64,000 bases of DNA from Octadecabacter sp. SW4. Lineage in GTDB: Bacteria > Pseudomonadota > Alphaproteobacteria > Rhodobacterales > Rhodobacteraceae. Below, piece by piece: positions 43,775-52,650 of this stretch. Numbering within the stretch: the first letter of the stretch is position 1; each line of letters opens with the position of its first letter. The DNA lies in NCBI RefSeq assembly GCF_008065155.1, contig NZ_CP042819.1:310001-374000 (forward strand), written 5' to 3'. The notes below the pieces were generated by a model. The model saw nothing but the letters and a program-made list of their open reading frames with translations, searched no databases and had not been told where the DNA came from. Both the position numbers and the translations under genes were made by a program.

Positions 43775-43809
43775 AACGCCCTGCAGGAAACTGCGGGGCG
43801 TTTTCATTT
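43775..43809 (+). terminator. Intrinsic terminator after rpmD
   Basis: AACGCCCTGCAG pairs with CTGCGGGGCGTT around GAAA, with a bulged G, and runs into TTTTC. It separates rpmD from rplO. Confidence 0.8.
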
Positions 43810-44152
43810 TTGCCGCATGAATTGGGTTCATCTCCATAGTCTATTGCTTCAACAAACGACGAATGAAACAATGATGCTGACAGGGTTTTGGGGAAACGAA
43901 GCGGTCCTTGTTGACGGGTTGTTCAGAAAGGGATGGCTCTGGTCTTTCAAGACACGCGTACCGGCGAGATAGACATATTTGGCAGGCAGACCAGATATGG
44001 CCCCAACGATGAAGTTCTTGAAACGCTCATCTGGCGGTTTCCGTAGCATCAAAATGCCAAATCTCCGATTTGGCAGCGCCCGGACCTCCCCCATGGGGAG
44101 GGCGCTTCGCACCCACCCCGAGGTCCATGCGCAGGCAGCCGAGAGGTTGTGC
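43810..44152. other. Non-coding interval between rpmD and rplO
   Basis: No gene is supported. A leftward open frame (43849-44169) has no ribosome site and no recognisable domain. A hairpin CCTCCCC-CAT-GGGGAGG lies near 44084-44101, just upstream of the rplO promoter. Confidence 0.5.
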
Positions 44153-44181
44153 TTGTCATGGCAGCGCATCTCTCTTATACG
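44153..44181 (+). promoter_or_regulatory. Promoter for rplO onward
   Basis: TTGTCA (44153-44158) and TATACG (44176-44181) are 17 nt apart. The same TATACG -10 is used before rpsJ and rpmC. The leader would be about 93 nt. Confidence 0.7.
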
Positions 44182-44279
44182 CCGCTAGTCCGCACCGCGT
44201 GTGCGCGACTCAAAACTGTAACGCCGTGTTTGCCCGCTCCCGTCGCTGGGGGGCAGTTCCGGCCAAAGGAGAAGCGACA

Positions 44280-44762
44280 ATGGTTAAATTGAACGAACTG
44301 CGCGACAATGATGGCGCAACGAAACCCCGCAAGCGGATCGGCCGTGGCCCCGGCTCTGGCACTGGTAAGACCGGTGGCCGTGGTATCAAGGGTCAGAAAT
44401 CCCGCTCGGGTGTGGCGATCAAGGGCTATGAGGGCGGGCAGATGCCCCTCTACCAGCGTCTTCCAAAGCGTGGCTTCAACAAGCCGAACCGCAAGAAGTT
44501 CGCTGTGATCAACCTTGGTCTGATCCAGAAATTCATCGACGAAAAGAAGATCGACGTGAAAAAGGACATCGACGAGGATGCACTGATCGCGTCGGGTTTG
44601 GTCCGTCGCAAGCTGGACGGTATCCGCGTGTTGGCCAAAGGCGACGTTACGTCGAAAGTCACGATTTCGGTGACTGGTGCCTCCAAAGGCGCGGTCGAGG
44701 CCGTTGAAAAAGCCGGCGGTAAGCTGGTTGTGACTGCCCCAACCGCAGAAGCGGCGGAATAA
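44280..44762 (+). CDS. rplO: 50S ribosomal protein L15
   Basis: A 160-residue late-assembly protein. ATG 44280 follows AAAGGAGAAG and gives [23 protein letters not shown]; the longer frame covers promoter sequence. [41 protein letters not shown] is the family block. A hairpin and a stem at 44813 come before secY. Confidence 0.96.
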   Translation: MVKLNELRDNDGATKPRKRIGRGPGSGTGKTGGRGIKGQKSRSGVAIKGYEGGQMPLYQRLPKRGFNKPNRKKFAVINLGLIQKFIDEKKIDVKKDIDEDALIASGLVRRKLDGIRVLAKGDVTSKVTISVTGASKGAVEAVEKAGGKLVVTAPTAEAAE

Positions 44763-44812
44763 TAGGTTGTGAGCGGCCCTTCGGGCCACTACATCCTTCT
44801 TTAAGTTTTCCT

Positions 44813-44850
44813 AACGCCGCCACTCGGGGAACCGTCTGGCGGCGTTCTTG
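44813..44850 (+). terminator. Stem-loop between rplO and secY
   Basis: Perfect 10-bp arms AACGCCGCCA (44813-44822) and TGGCGGCGTT (44837-44846) have a 14-nt loop. The arm ends in TTCTTG, a poor T run, so it may only slow polymerase. It lies 25 nt before the secY start, so it could instead protect or expose that site. Confidence 0.5.
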
Positions 44851-44870
44851 ATTAAAAAAGAGAGCCCCCA

Positions 44871-46235
44871 ATGGCATCAGCAGCAGAGCAAATGGCATCC
44901 AACATGAGCTGGGGGGCCTTTGGCAAGGCAACCGAGCTGCGCCAGCGTATCCTTTTCACCCTTGGCCTTTTGATCGTCTATCGTCTTGGCACCTATATCC
45001 CTGTGCCGGGCATCGACACGATCGCCCTGCAATCCTTCATGGAGGACGCAGCGGCAGGGATCGGTGGCATCTTGTCGATGTTCACGGGCGGCGCGCTGTC
45101 GCGGATGGGTATCTTTGCGCTGGGCATCATGCCCTATATCTCGGCCTCGATTATCGTGCAGCTTTTGGGCGCGATGTGGGAGCCTTTGAAGCAACTCAAG
45201 AAAGAGGGCGAACAGGGCCGCAAAAAGCTCAACCAATATACCCGCTACGGCACGGTTGTTCTGGCCACGTTCCAGGCCTACGGCCTCGCGGTCAGCCTTG
45301 AAGCGGGCGAGCTTGCCTCTGATCCGGGCCTCTATTTCCGCATGGCCTGCGTGATCACGCTTGTGGGCGGCACAATGTTCCTGATGTGGCTGGGTGAGCA
45401 GATTACCGCACGCGGCATCGGCAATGGTATTTCGCTGATCATTTTCGTCGGCATCATCGCTGAAATCCCCGCTGCGATTGCGCAGTTCCTGTCCCAGGGA
45501 CGGTCCGGTGCGATCAGCCCTGCAGTTATCGTCGGTGTGATCCTGATGGTGATTGTCGTGCTGACATTTGTCGTCTTCATGGAGCGCAGCCTGCGCAAGA
45601 TCCATATCCAGTATCCGCGCCGTCAAGTCGGGATGAAGGTCTATGATGGTGGCAGCAGCCACTTGCCCATCAAGGTCAACCCCGCAGGTGTTATTCCCGC
45701 GATTTTCGCAAGCGCCCTGCTGTTGCTGCCCACGACCCTGTCGACGTTCAGTGGCGGCCAAGGCGGCCCCGTTATGTCATGGCTGCTGGCCTACTTTGGC
45801 CCCGGTCAGCCGCTTTATCTGTTGTTCTTCACCTCGATGATCGTTTTCTTCACCTACTTCTACACCAAGGAAGTCGCGTTCAAGACGGATGAAGTTGCCG
45901 ACAACCTCAAGAACCAAAACGGCTTTGTTCCCGGCATCCGTCCGGGCAAACGCACGGCGGAATACCTTGACTATGTTGTGACACGCATCCTGGTCCTTGG
46001 TTCAGGCTATCTCGCACTCGTCAGTCTCATGCCAGAGATTCTGCGCTCGCAACTCTCGATTCCATTCTATTTTGGCGGTACATCGGTGCTGATCATCGTC
46101 TCTGTGGGTATGGACACGATCCAGCAGATCCAGTCGCATCTGTTGGCCCACCAATATGAAGGGCTGATCGAAAAATCCCAGCTGCGCGGCAAGCGTGGCG
46201 GTAAGAACAAGTCAAAGGGACCATCACGCAGATGA
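44871..46235 (+). CDS. secY: Preprotein translocase subunit SecY
   Basis: A 454-residue channel-forming inner-membrane protein with ten predicted spans. [13 protein letters not shown] opens span 1, and [17 protein letters not shown] lies in the plug/pore region. The cytosolic loop [24 protein letters not shown] and [14 protein letters not shown] follow. It lies downstream of rplO and overlaps adk by 4 nt. Confidence 0.97.
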   Translation: MASAAEQMASNMSWGAFGKATELRQRILFTLGLLIVYRLGTYIPVPGIDTIALQSFMEDAAAGIGGILSMFTGGALSRMGIFALGIMPYISASIIVQLLGAMWEPLKQLKKEGEQGRKKLNQYTRYGTVVLATFQAYGLAVSLEAGELASDPGLYFRMACVITLVGGTMFLMWLGEQITARGIGNGISLIIFVGIIAEIPAAIAQFLSQGRSGAISPAVIVGVILMVIVVLTFVVFMERSLRKIHIQYPRRQVGMKVYDGGSSHLPIKVNPAGVIPAIFASALLLLPTTLSTFSGGQGGPVMSWLLAYFGPGQPLYLLFFTSMIVFFTYFYTKEVAFKTDEVADNLKNQNGFVPGIRPGKRTAEYLDYVVTRILVLGSGYLALVSLMPEILRSQLSIPFYFGGTSVLIIVSVGMDTIQQIQSHLLAHQYEGLIEKSQLRGKRGGKNKSKGPSRR

Positions 46236-46879
46236 ACATCATTCTTCTTGGACCACCCGGCGCGGGTAAAGGCACACAAGCACGTATCCTCGTGGATGAA
46301 CGTGACATGGTGCAGCTTTCCACTGGCGACATGCTGCGCGCCGCCCGCACCAGCGGCACCGCGATGGGCAAAACCGTGGCTGGCGTCATGGACCGCGGCG
46401 AGTTGGTCACCGATGAAATCGTGATCGGTCTGATCCGTGAGCAGCTAGAAGACACCTCGCACGCCGGCGGATTCATCTTTGATGGCTTTCCGCGCACTTT
46501 GGCGCAGGCCGATGCCTTGGGTGCCCTGCTGGACGACATGGGTCATAAACTGGACTGCGTGATCGAAATGCAGGTGGATGATGATGCCCTCGTCGCCCGT
46601 ATCACCGCCCGTTCGACCTGCGGCAATTGCGGCGAAGTTTACAACGACGCAACCAAGCCTTGGCCCGCGAACGGCAAGTGTTCCAATTGCGGCAGCACCG
46701 ACCAAACCCGCCGCGCCGACGACAACGAAGAAAGCCTGAAAACCCGCCTGCTGGCCTATTACAAACAGACCAGCCCCCTGATCGGCTACTACTACGCCAA
46801 GGGCGATCTGAGGTCGGTTGATGGCCTGGGGTCAATGGAGTCTGTGGCAGCCGAGATCAAGGATGCACTGGGCGCATAG
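46232..46879 (+). CDS. adk: Adenylate kinase, zinc-LID type
   Basis: A 215-residue enzyme that interconverts ATP, AMP and ADP. The P-loop is [11 protein letters not shown] at 7-17, followed by [11 protein letters not shown]. The LID carries four cysteines at 130, 133, 150 and 153, the structural zinc set seen in Gram-positive bacteria and many alphaproteobacteria but not E. coli. It starts inside the secY stop (ATGA). Confidence 0.97.
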   Translation: MNIILLGPPGAGKGTQARILVDERDMVQLSTGDMLRAARTSGTAMGKTVAGVMDRGELVTDEIVIGLIREQLEDTSHAGGFIFDGFPRTLAQADALGALLDDMGHKLDCVIEMQVDDDALVARITARSTCGNCGEVYNDATKPWPANGKCSNCGSTDQTRRADDNEESLKTRLLAYYKQTSPLIGYYYAKGDLRSVDGLGSMESVAAEIKDALGA

Positions 46880-46888
46880 GGCAGGGCG

Positions 46889-47047
46889 TTGGCATTGGGC
46901 TGGGAAAAGGCCGGGATCGCTGCGCTTTTGGTCATTGTTTTCTTGATTGGCAGTTTCGTAGGCGCGGTGTGGCGCACGAATTACCTTTGCACCCAATTCC
47001 CCGAAGAAATGGATCGCATTCCGACCAGATATTGCTTCTACGATTAG
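46889..47047 (+). CDS. Small single-span membrane protein, unknown
   Basis: A 52-residue open frame beginning with TTG, 9 nt after adk, preceded by AGGGCAGGG. Residues about 8-27 are strongly hydrophobic (IAALLVIVFLIGSFVGAVW), followed by a polar tail with two cysteines (LCTQFPEEM, RYCFYD). The position, the one clean membrane span and a ribosome-site-like purine run support a real gene. The lack of an ATG weakens the case. Confidence 0.45.
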   Translation: MALGWEKAGIAALLVIVFLIGSFVGAVWRTNYLCTQFPEEMDRIPTRYCFYD

Positions 47048-47072
47048 GGGCCGCTGGGGGCTGTGTTAGCCC

Positions 47073-47101
47073 TTGACCCCGTGGCGCAACGCCCATAAAC
47101 A
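47073..47101 (+). promoter_or_regulatory. Promoter for rpsM onward (alpha segment)
   Basis: TTGACC (47073-47078) and TAAACA (47096-47101) are 17 nt apart. The leader to the rpsM GTG is about 150 nt and contains a stem, GCCCGG / CCGGGC, near 47179-47201. Confidence 0.6.
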
Positions 47102-47258
47102 GCCCCATCCTGCAAAGGAATCAATTTGCGGTTAACGGGTCGCCCCCGACAATCGCAGGTCACCTCGATATGACGCAGCCCGGCGCCAATAGGTCCGGGC
47201 TTCCGTTGTGAAAAAAGGGTCTGGAATGACGGACCCGCAACGAAAAGGAATTGCACAC

Positions 47259-47627
47259 GTGGCACGTATTGCCGGCGTAAACATCCCGACTGCAAAGCGG
47301 GTTCCAATCGCCCTCACATATATCACCGGTATCGGCACAACTTCTGCAGAGGCAATCTGCGAAGCCGTTAAGATCGACGTTACCCGTCGTGTCAACGAAT
47401 TGTCCGACGCCGAAGTTCTGGCCATCCGCGAGCACATCGACGCAAACTACACCGTCGAAGGCGATTTGCGCCGCGAAACCCAGATGAACATCAAGCGCCT
47501 GATGGACCTTGGCTGCTACCGTGGCCTGCGCCACCGTCGTAACCTGCCCGTCCGCGGTCAGCGCACCCACACCAACGCTCGCACACGCAAAGGCCCCGCT
47601 AAGGCCATTGCCGGCAAGAAGAAATAA
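47259..47627 (+). CDS. rpsM: 30S ribosomal protein S13
   Basis: A 122-residue head protein. I chose the GTG at 47259 ([15 protein letters not shown]) because AAAAGGAA lies about 9 nt upstream; the longer ATG frame adds unrelated residues. ALTYITGIG and [24 protein letters not shown] are typical. First gene of the alpha segment, 15 nt before rpsK. Confidence 0.95.
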   Translation: MARIAGVNIPTAKRVPIALTYITGIGTTSAEAICEAVKIDVTRRVNELSDAEVLAIREHIDANYTVEGDLRRETQMNIKRLMDLGCYRGLRHRRNLPVRGQRTHTNARTRKGPAKAIAGKKK

Positions 47628-47642
47628 GGGAGGGTCTGACCA

Positions 47643-48032
47643 ATGGCACGCGATACCAAACGCACCAAAAAGAAGGTCTCCAAGAACATCGCCGCAGGCG
47701 TTGCTCATGTGAACTCGTCTTTCAACAACACAAAAATCCTGATCTCGGACGTGCAGGGCAATGCCATTGCATGGTCGTCGGCTGGCACAATGGGTTTCAA
47801 GGGGTCGCGCAAATCGACACCCTATGCTGCCCAAATGGCTGCCGAAGACGTTGCCAAGAAAGCGCAAGACCACGGCGTTAAGACGCTGGAAGTCGAAGTG
47901 CAGGGTCCCGGTTCCGGCCGTGAATCCGCATTGCGCGCCTTGGCTGCCGCAGGCTTTAATGTCACATCCATCCGCGATGTGACCCCGATGGCCCATAACG
48001 GTTGCCGTCCGCCCAAGCGCCGTCGCGTCTAA
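47643..48032 (+). CDS. rpsK: 30S ribosomal protein S11
   Basis: A 129-residue platform protein. [41 protein letters not shown] and the C-terminal [18 protein letters not shown] are conserved. A hairpin (CTGGGGTCG / CGGCCCCAG, about 48046-48076) lies in the gap before rpoA. Confidence 0.98.
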   Translation: MARDTKRTKKKVSKNIAAGVAHVNSSFNNTKILISDVQGNAIAWSSAGTMGFKGSRKSTPYAAQMAAEDVAKKAQDHGVKTLEVEVQGPGSGRESALRALAAAGFNVTSIRDVTPMAHNGCRPPKRRRV

Positions 48033-48145
48033 GCACCAGTATTTGGCTGGGGTCGTGCATTTTCGCGCGGCCCCAGTCCGTCATTTTGAAACCTCGGGCG
48101 TTTGCCTTTTTTGGACATGAAAGGTGAACAAGGATGGAGGGACGT

Positions 48146-49162
48146 ATGATCCACAAGAATTGGGCTGAGCTCATTAAACCTACACAGCTTGACGTCAAGC
48201 CGGGCAATGACCCGACCCGTCAGGCAACCGTCACTGCCGAACCGCTGGAACGCGGCTTTGGTCTGACCCTTGGCAACGCGCTGCGCCGTATCCTGATGTC
48301 ATCGCTGCAAGGCGCCGCTATCACGACCGTGCAGATCGACAATGTGCTGCACGAATTCTCCAGCGTTGCTGGGGTGCGTGAAGACGTGACCGATATCGTG
48401 CTGAACCTCAAGGGCGTCGCGATCCGCATGGAAGTCGAAGGCCCCAAGCGTCTGTCCGTTCAGGCCAAAGGCCCGGGCGTTGTCACCGCTGCCGATATTT
48501 CCGAAAGTGCAGGCATCGAAGTGCTGAACAAGGATCACGTGCTGTGTCACCTTGATGATGGCGCCGATCTTTATATGGAACTGACCGTGAATACCGGTAA
48601 GGGCTATGTCTCGGCTGACAAGAACAAGCCCGAAGATGCGCCCATCGGCATGATGGCCATCGACGCGATCTATTCGCCGGTCAAGAAGGTCAGCTATGAC
48701 GTGCAGCCGACCCGCGAAGGTCAGGTGCTTGATTATGACAAGCTGACCATGAAAGTCGAAACGGACGGATCCATCACGCCCGATGATGCCGTGGCCTTTG
48801 CCGCACGCATCCTGCAGGACCAGCTGTCGATCTTTGTGAACTTCGACGAGCCAGAAAGCGCGCAGGCCCAGTCCGACGACGATGGTCTGGAATTCAACCC
48901 GTTGCTGCTCAAGAAAGTTGACGAGCTTGAACTGTCGGTCCGTTCGGCCAACTGCCTCAAGAACGACAATATCGTCTACATCGGTGATCTGATCCAGAAA
49001 ACCGAAGCCGAAATGCTGCGCACCCCCAACTTTGGCCGCAAATCCTTGAACGAGATCAAGGAAGTGCTGTCGGGCATGGGTCTGCACCTTGGCATGGACG
49101 TCGAAGACTGGCCGCCGGACAACATTGAAGACCTGGCCAAGAAATTCGAAGACCAGTTTTAA
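48146..49162 (+). CDS. rpoA: RNA polymerase alpha subunit
   Basis: A 338-residue assembly platform of RNA polymerase. ATG 48146 ([14 protein letters not shown]) has GGAGGG 5 nt upstream. The N-terminal domain has [20 protein letters not shown]. The C-terminal domain, which binds UP elements and activators, starts near residue 250 and contains [16 protein letters not shown] and [17 protein letters not shown]. Confidence 0.98.
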   Translation: MIHKNWAELIKPTQLDVKPGNDPTRQATVTAEPLERGFGLTLGNALRRILMSSLQGAAITTVQIDNVLHEFSSVAGVREDVTDIVLNLKGVAIRMEVEGPKRLSVQAKGPGVVTAADISESAGIEVLNKDHVLCHLDDGADLYMELTVNTGKGYVSADKNKPEDAPIGMMAIDAIYSPVKKVSYDVQPTREGQVLDYDKLTMKVETDGSITPDDAVAFAARILQDQLSIFVNFDEPESAQAQSDDDGLEFNPLLLKKVDELELSVRSANCLKNDNIVYIGDLIQKTEAEMLRTPNFGRKSLNEIKEVLSGMGLHLGMDVEDWPPDNIEDLAKKFEDQF

Positions 49163-49170
49163 AGAAATCT

Positions 49171-49190
49171 GGGCGGGGGTGTCCCCGCCC
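49171..49190. repeat. Palindrome after rpoA, GGGCGGGG type
   Basis: GGGCGGGG and CCCCGCCC flank GTGT, with no T run. It is similar to the stem after tuf1 at 5665 and may be a related element rather than a terminator. Confidence 0.6.
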
Positions 49191-49278
49191 GATAACGACC
49201 CGGGCAATTCCGCCCCAATAACGGAGCCGGCGACACGCATCGCTTAGGCCCATCCTAATACAAAATGGAGACTTCATC

Positions 49279-49695
49279 ATGCGTCACGCACGTGGTTACC
49301 GCCGCCTCAATCGCACCCATGAACACCGCAAGGCGCTGTTCGCGAACATGGCAGGCTCGCTTATTGAACATGAGCAAATCAAGACAACTTTGCCAAAGGC
49401 AAAAGAACTCAAGCGCATCATCGAAAAGATGATCACACTGGGCAAGCGCGGCGACCTGCATGCGCGCCGTCAGGCTGCATCGCGCCTCAAGCAGGACATG
49501 CATGTTGCCAAATTGTTTGAAGTGCTTGGGCCCCGTTACAAGGACCGCAATGGCGGTTACGTCCGCGTCCTCAAGGCCGGTTTCCGTTACGGCGATATGG
49601 CACCGATGGCGATCATCGAATTTGTTGATCGTGACGTGAATGCCAAGGGTGCAGCCGACAAGGCCCGCCTCGAGGCCGAGGAAGCTGCAGAGTAA
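49279..49695 (+). CDS. rplQ: 50S ribosomal protein L17
   Basis: A 138-residue protein at the bottom of the 50[47 protein letters not shown] is the conserved N-terminus. [23 protein letters not shown] ends the core, followed by an acidic tail. It closes the alpha segment and is followed by a strong terminator. Confidence 0.98.
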   Translation: MRHARGYRRLNRTHEHRKALFANMAGSLIEHEQIKTTLPKAKELKRIIEKMITLGKRGDLHARRQAASRLKQDMHVAKLFEVLGPRYKDRNGGYVRVLKAGFRYGDMAPMAIIEFVDRDVNAKGAADKARLEAEEAAE

Positions 49696-49719
49696 ACTCT
49701 GCCTTTTGACATGGAATCA

Positions 49720-49755
49720 GAAAAGCCCCGCCAATCGGTCGGGGCTTTTTCTTTG
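49720..49755 (+). terminator. Intrinsic terminator after rplQ
   Basis: AAAAGCCCCG pairs with CGGGGCTTTTT around CCAATCGGT. The A-rich left side makes it bidirectional, so it can also end the leftward small gene at 49763. Confidence 0.9.
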
Positions 49756-49762
49756 CGTGTCA

Positions 49763-49933
49763 TCACGAGGAAAGATACGGGAAGCCAAAGTCATCGACCG
49801 GCCGGTCATCCTTGACCTCTGCATCGGCCTCGTCTTCCGTTATATTTGCGCCAAGATAGGCGACCAGTTGATCAACATCCACTTTCCCAAGCGCCGCGAT
49901 CCTTTCGAATAAATCCTGATCTGAAGTCTGCAC
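49763..49933 (-). CDS. Small acidic protein next to luxR, unknown
   Basis: A 56-residue protein read leftward from a GTG at 49933, with CAAAGGA 7 nt upstream, one of the better ribosome sites in the area. It reads MQTSDQDLFERIAALGKVD, then VDQLVAYLGANITEDEADAE, and ends DDFGFPYLSS. It is acidic, has no membrane span, and a helical N-terminal half is likely. It is divergent from luxR (78 nt between starts), which suggests shared regulation. I know no family for it. Confidence 0.6.
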   Translation of the reverse strand: MQTSDQDLFERIAALGKVDVDQLVAYLGANITEDEADAEVKDDRPVDDFGFPYLSS

Positions 49934-50011
49934 TTGTTACTCCTTTGATTTCCCACACTTCGCTATACAATTTAAGGTTGACTGAATTTGATGCAACTTG
50001 TCTAAAAGGAC

Positions 50012-50623
50012 ATGTCTTTACGTTCTGGAATCGATCTTAAAACCGAAGAATTGGCCCGCTTGGCGCCAAAAGGGTTCTTTTTTGCGTTGCATATTCGCTT
50101 TGCCTTGCCGCTGTTGCATCACCAAACATTTCCCGAAGGCTGGACCGACCTTTATACCGAGCAAGCCTTTGCGTTGCGCGACCCGATTATCGCTTGGGGA
50201 TTTGGCGAATTGGGCACCGCGCGTTGGAGCGAGATCGCTATTCCCGATCCGTTTGACATTCTGGGACAAGCCCGCGGGTTTGGCATGGTCTATGGTCTGG
50301 CCGTGTCTTGTGGCCCTATGAAATCCCGCACGATTGCATCTGCGTGCCGTGACGACCGTGAATTTAATGATGATGAAATCGGCGCATTTGCCGAACAGAT
50401 TTCGCACTTACACGACATAACCGAACCACCCACGTCGCTTACCAAAGCGCAAATCGAAGCCCTCCGGTGTATCGCCGAGGGAGATCGTCACGCAGCTGCC
50501 GCCGCACGATTGAATATCTCAGAAAGCGCCCTCAAGGCGCGGCTTTCATCAGCCAGGACGAGTCTGCTCGCTCGCACTACTGCCGAAGCCATCCAACGCG
50601 CACGGGACTACAGACTGCTTTAA
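50012..50623 (+). CDS. LuxR-type quorum-sensing regulator
   Basis: A 203-residue acyl-homoserine-lactone receptor. In the ligand domain Trp44, Tyr48, Asp57 and Trp72 have exactly the spacing of Trp57, Tyr61, Asp70 and Trp85 in TraR. The C-terminal LuxR helix-turn-helix (about 141-203) includes LTKAQIEALRCIAEG and LNISESALKARL. The start at 50012 is uncertain, because its AAGGA is only 1-2 nt away. It lies 58 nt upstream of its luxI partner, across a palindromic lux-box-like site. Confidence 0.85.
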   Translation: MSLRSGIDLKTEELARLAPKGFFFALHIRFALPLLHHQTFPEGWTDLYTEQAFALRDPIIAWGFGELGTARWSEIAIPDPFDILGQARGFGMVYGLAVSCGPMKSRTIASACRDDREFNDDEIGAFAEQISHLHDITEPPTSLTKAQIEALRCIAEGDRHAAAAARLNISESALKARLSSARTSLLARTTAEAIQRARDYRLL

Positions 50624-50650
50624 CATCTCCTCTCTAAGATAGACCGGCGG

Positions 50651-50665
50651 GTTAGTTTTCCTAAC
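50651..50665. promoter_or_regulatory. Candidate lux box upstream of the luxI-type gene
   Basis: GTTAG and CTAAC are perfect arms around TTTTC, 17 nt upstream of the luxI ATG and after the luxR stop. Its position suits either activation from just upstream or repression. The bases differ from the Vibrio lux box, as expected outside that group. Confidence 0.45.
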
Positions 50666-50681
50666 TTTGCTGGAGGAAATG

Positions 50682-51272
50682 ATGCAAAGCACTACACTTT
50701 CGTTCGCCAATATGCACAACCATGGCGAGTTATTCGCCAATATATTGCGCGCTAGGCGCGATTCGTTCATCGTCAAAAAGGGCTGGGACTTGCCCGAGAC
50801 GATGGGAATGGAGTTTGATCAGTATGACACCCCCGCGTCCCGCTGGTTGGCTGTTTATGATGATCTGGGCAATGTCCTTGCCGGTGTGCGGCTTACCCCG
50901 ACCACGGCGCGCTGCGGCATCTATAGCTATATGATCCGCGATGCGCAGAACGGCTTGCTGGATTCGATTCCCGACGATCTGCTGTATGACGAAGCCCCCA
51001 TTGACGGCGGCACATGGGAAGTCACGCGCGGGTTTGTGGCCAAGGATATTCCTGCCAATATCCGCCATCGCGTGCGTATGAAGCTGGTGCTGGAAATGCT
51101 GCGCACCAGCCGCGAATTGGGCGTGCGCCGGATGCTGGCTCTGCTCCCGTCCAACTGGCACCGCTGGGCGGCGCGATGCAATCTCGACATGGAAGCGGCC
51201 GGGCGCAACATGAACATGGGCGGGATAGATTATCAGGCCGTCTGGATCGACTTTTCCACGCAACTGCACTGA
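50682..51272 (+). CDS. Acyl-homoserine-lactone synthase (LuxI family)
   Basis: A 196-residue enzyme that joins S-adenosylmethionine with an acyl-ACP chain to make the quorum signal. Family residues are in register: Arg25, Phe29, Trp35, Asp46, Asp49 and Arg70, with Glu113 and Arg116 in WEVTRGFV. ATG 50682 is favoured because GGAGG lies 5 nt upstream; an ATG one codon earlier is too close. The gap between Arg70 and Glu113 is longer than in LuxI. The chain length made cannot be read from sequence. Confidence 0.85.
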   Translation: MQSTTLSFANMHNHGELFANILRARRDSFIVKKGWDLPETMGMEFDQYDTPASRWLAVYDDLGNVLAGVRLTPTTARCGIYSYMIRDAQNGLLDSIPDDLLYDEAPIDGGTWEVTRGFVAKDIPANIRHRVRMKLVLEMLRTSRELGVRRMLALLPSNWHRWAARCNLDMEAAGRNMNMGGIDYQAVWIDFSTQLH

Positions 51273-51311
51273 TGTGTTTCCAAGCCCGGCGCATGGGCGT
51301 AACCTGCTGGC

Positions 51312-52619
51312 ATGTCTGATCTGTTCGACACCGCCAGCGTTACGCCCAGCACCGCCCCACGGCCGCTGGCCGACCGCTTGCGCCCGAAAAAACTGGCCGA
51401 GGTGATCGGGCAGGATCAGGTTCTTGGTCCCGATGCGCCATTGGGTGTCATGCTGTCGTCGGGCAGCCTGTCGTCGCTTGTGTTCTGGGGTCCGCCGGGC
51501 GTGGGAAAGACCACTATCGCGCGCTTGCTGGCTGACGAGACAGACCTGCATTTCGTGCAGATCAGCGCGATTTTCACGGGCATGCCAGAGCTGCGCAAAG
51601 TGTTCGAGGCCGCCAAGATGCGCCGACAGAACGGCAAGGGCACGCTGTTGTTCGTTGATGAGATACACCGTTTCAACAAGGCGCAGCAGGATGGGTTCCT
51701 GCCACATATGGAGGACGGGACGATCCTGCTGGTCGGAGCCACCACCGAAAACCCCAGTTTTGAATTGAACGCCGCCGTGTTGTCCCGCGCGCAGGTTCTC
51801 GTGCTGAAACGTCTTGAACTGGCCGATCTGGAGCGCCTTGCGCAGCGCGCCGAGGGCGACATCGGCAAGCCGCTGCCCCTTGACGGTCCGGCGCGCGAGG
51901 CCCTGCTGGAAATGGCCGATGGAGACGGGCGCGCGCTGTTAAACCTGATCGAACAGGTCGCCGCCTGGCAGGTCACAGGCAAGCTGGATCGCGATGCCCT
52001 GTCCACCCGCCTGATGAAGCGCGCCGCGAAATACGACAAATCAGGAGATGAACATTACAACCTGATCAGCGCCCTGCACAAATCGGTGCGCGGCAGCGAT
52101 CCCGATGCCGCCCTTTACTGGTTCGCGCGGATGCTAACGGGTGGCGAAGACCCGCGCTTTCTGGCGCGCCGCATCACCCGCATGGCCGTCGAAGATATCG
52201 GTCTGGCCGATCCGCAAGCCCAGGCTGTGTGTCTTCAATCATGGGAAACCTACGAACGGTTGGGCAGCCCCGAGGGCGAACTGGCGCTGGCCCAGGCGGT
52301 GACCTATCTGGCGCTCGCCCCGAAATCGAACGCGGGCTACGCGGGCTATAAGAACGCGATGGCCGCCGCGCGCAAAACCGGCAGCGAACCACCCCCCAAA
52401 CATATCATGAACGCGCCGACCAAGCTGATGAAAGATCAGGGCTATGGCGATGGCTATGCCTATGATCACGACGCCGAAGACGGCTTTTCCGGCCAGAACT
52501 ACTTTCCCGATGGAATGAAGCGTGGCGTCTATTACACACCCGTCGATCGCGGATTTGAACGCGAATTGAAAAAGCGCCTCGACTATTTTGCCAAGCTGCG
52601 CGCCAAGCGCGGGAGTTGA
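51312..52619 (+). CDS. rarA: Replication-associated recombination protein A (RarA/MgsA)
   Basis: A 435-residue AAA+ ATPase that acts at stalled replication forks. It begins PLADRLRPKKLAEVIGQDQVLG. Walker A is GPPGVGKTT at 60-68, and Walker B is LLFVDEIH with Asp116 and Glu117. GATTENPSFELNAAVLSRAQV is the sensor region, and the C-terminal SDPDAALYWFARML and ALAQAVTYLALAPKSN are RarA-specific. Confidence 0.93.
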   Translation: MSDLFDTASVTPSTAPRPLADRLRPKKLAEVIGQDQVLGPDAPLGVMLSSGSLSSLVFWGPPGVGKTTIARLLADETDLHFVQISAIFTGMPELRKVFEAAKMRRQNGKGTLLFVDEIHRFNKAQQDGFLPHMEDGTILLVGATTENPSFELNAAVLSRAQVLVLKRLELADLERLAQRAEGDIGKPLPLDGPAREALLEMADGDGRALLNLIEQVAAWQVTGKLDRDALSTRLMKRAAKYDKSGDEHYNLISALHKSVRGSDPDAALYWFARMLTGGEDPRFLARRITRMAVEDIGLADPQAQAVCLQSWETYERLGSPEGELALAQAVTYLALAPKSNAGYAGYKNAMAAARKTGSEPPPKHIMNAPTKLMKDQGYGDGYAYDHDAEDGFSGQNYFPDGMKRGVYYTPVDRGFERELKKRLDYFAKLRAKRGS

Positions 52620-52650
52620 CAACGCCGCGCCCCCGCGCGATTGCACGGAC

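Noticed and set aside
43849..44169. Leftward 106-codon frame in the rpmD-rplO gap
   Set aside because: No ribosome site, no recognised domain, and its upstream part overlaps the rplO promoter.
52620..52650. Fluoride riboswitch before crcB
   Set aside because: The gap to rarA is only 31 nt, too short, and lacks the expected structure.
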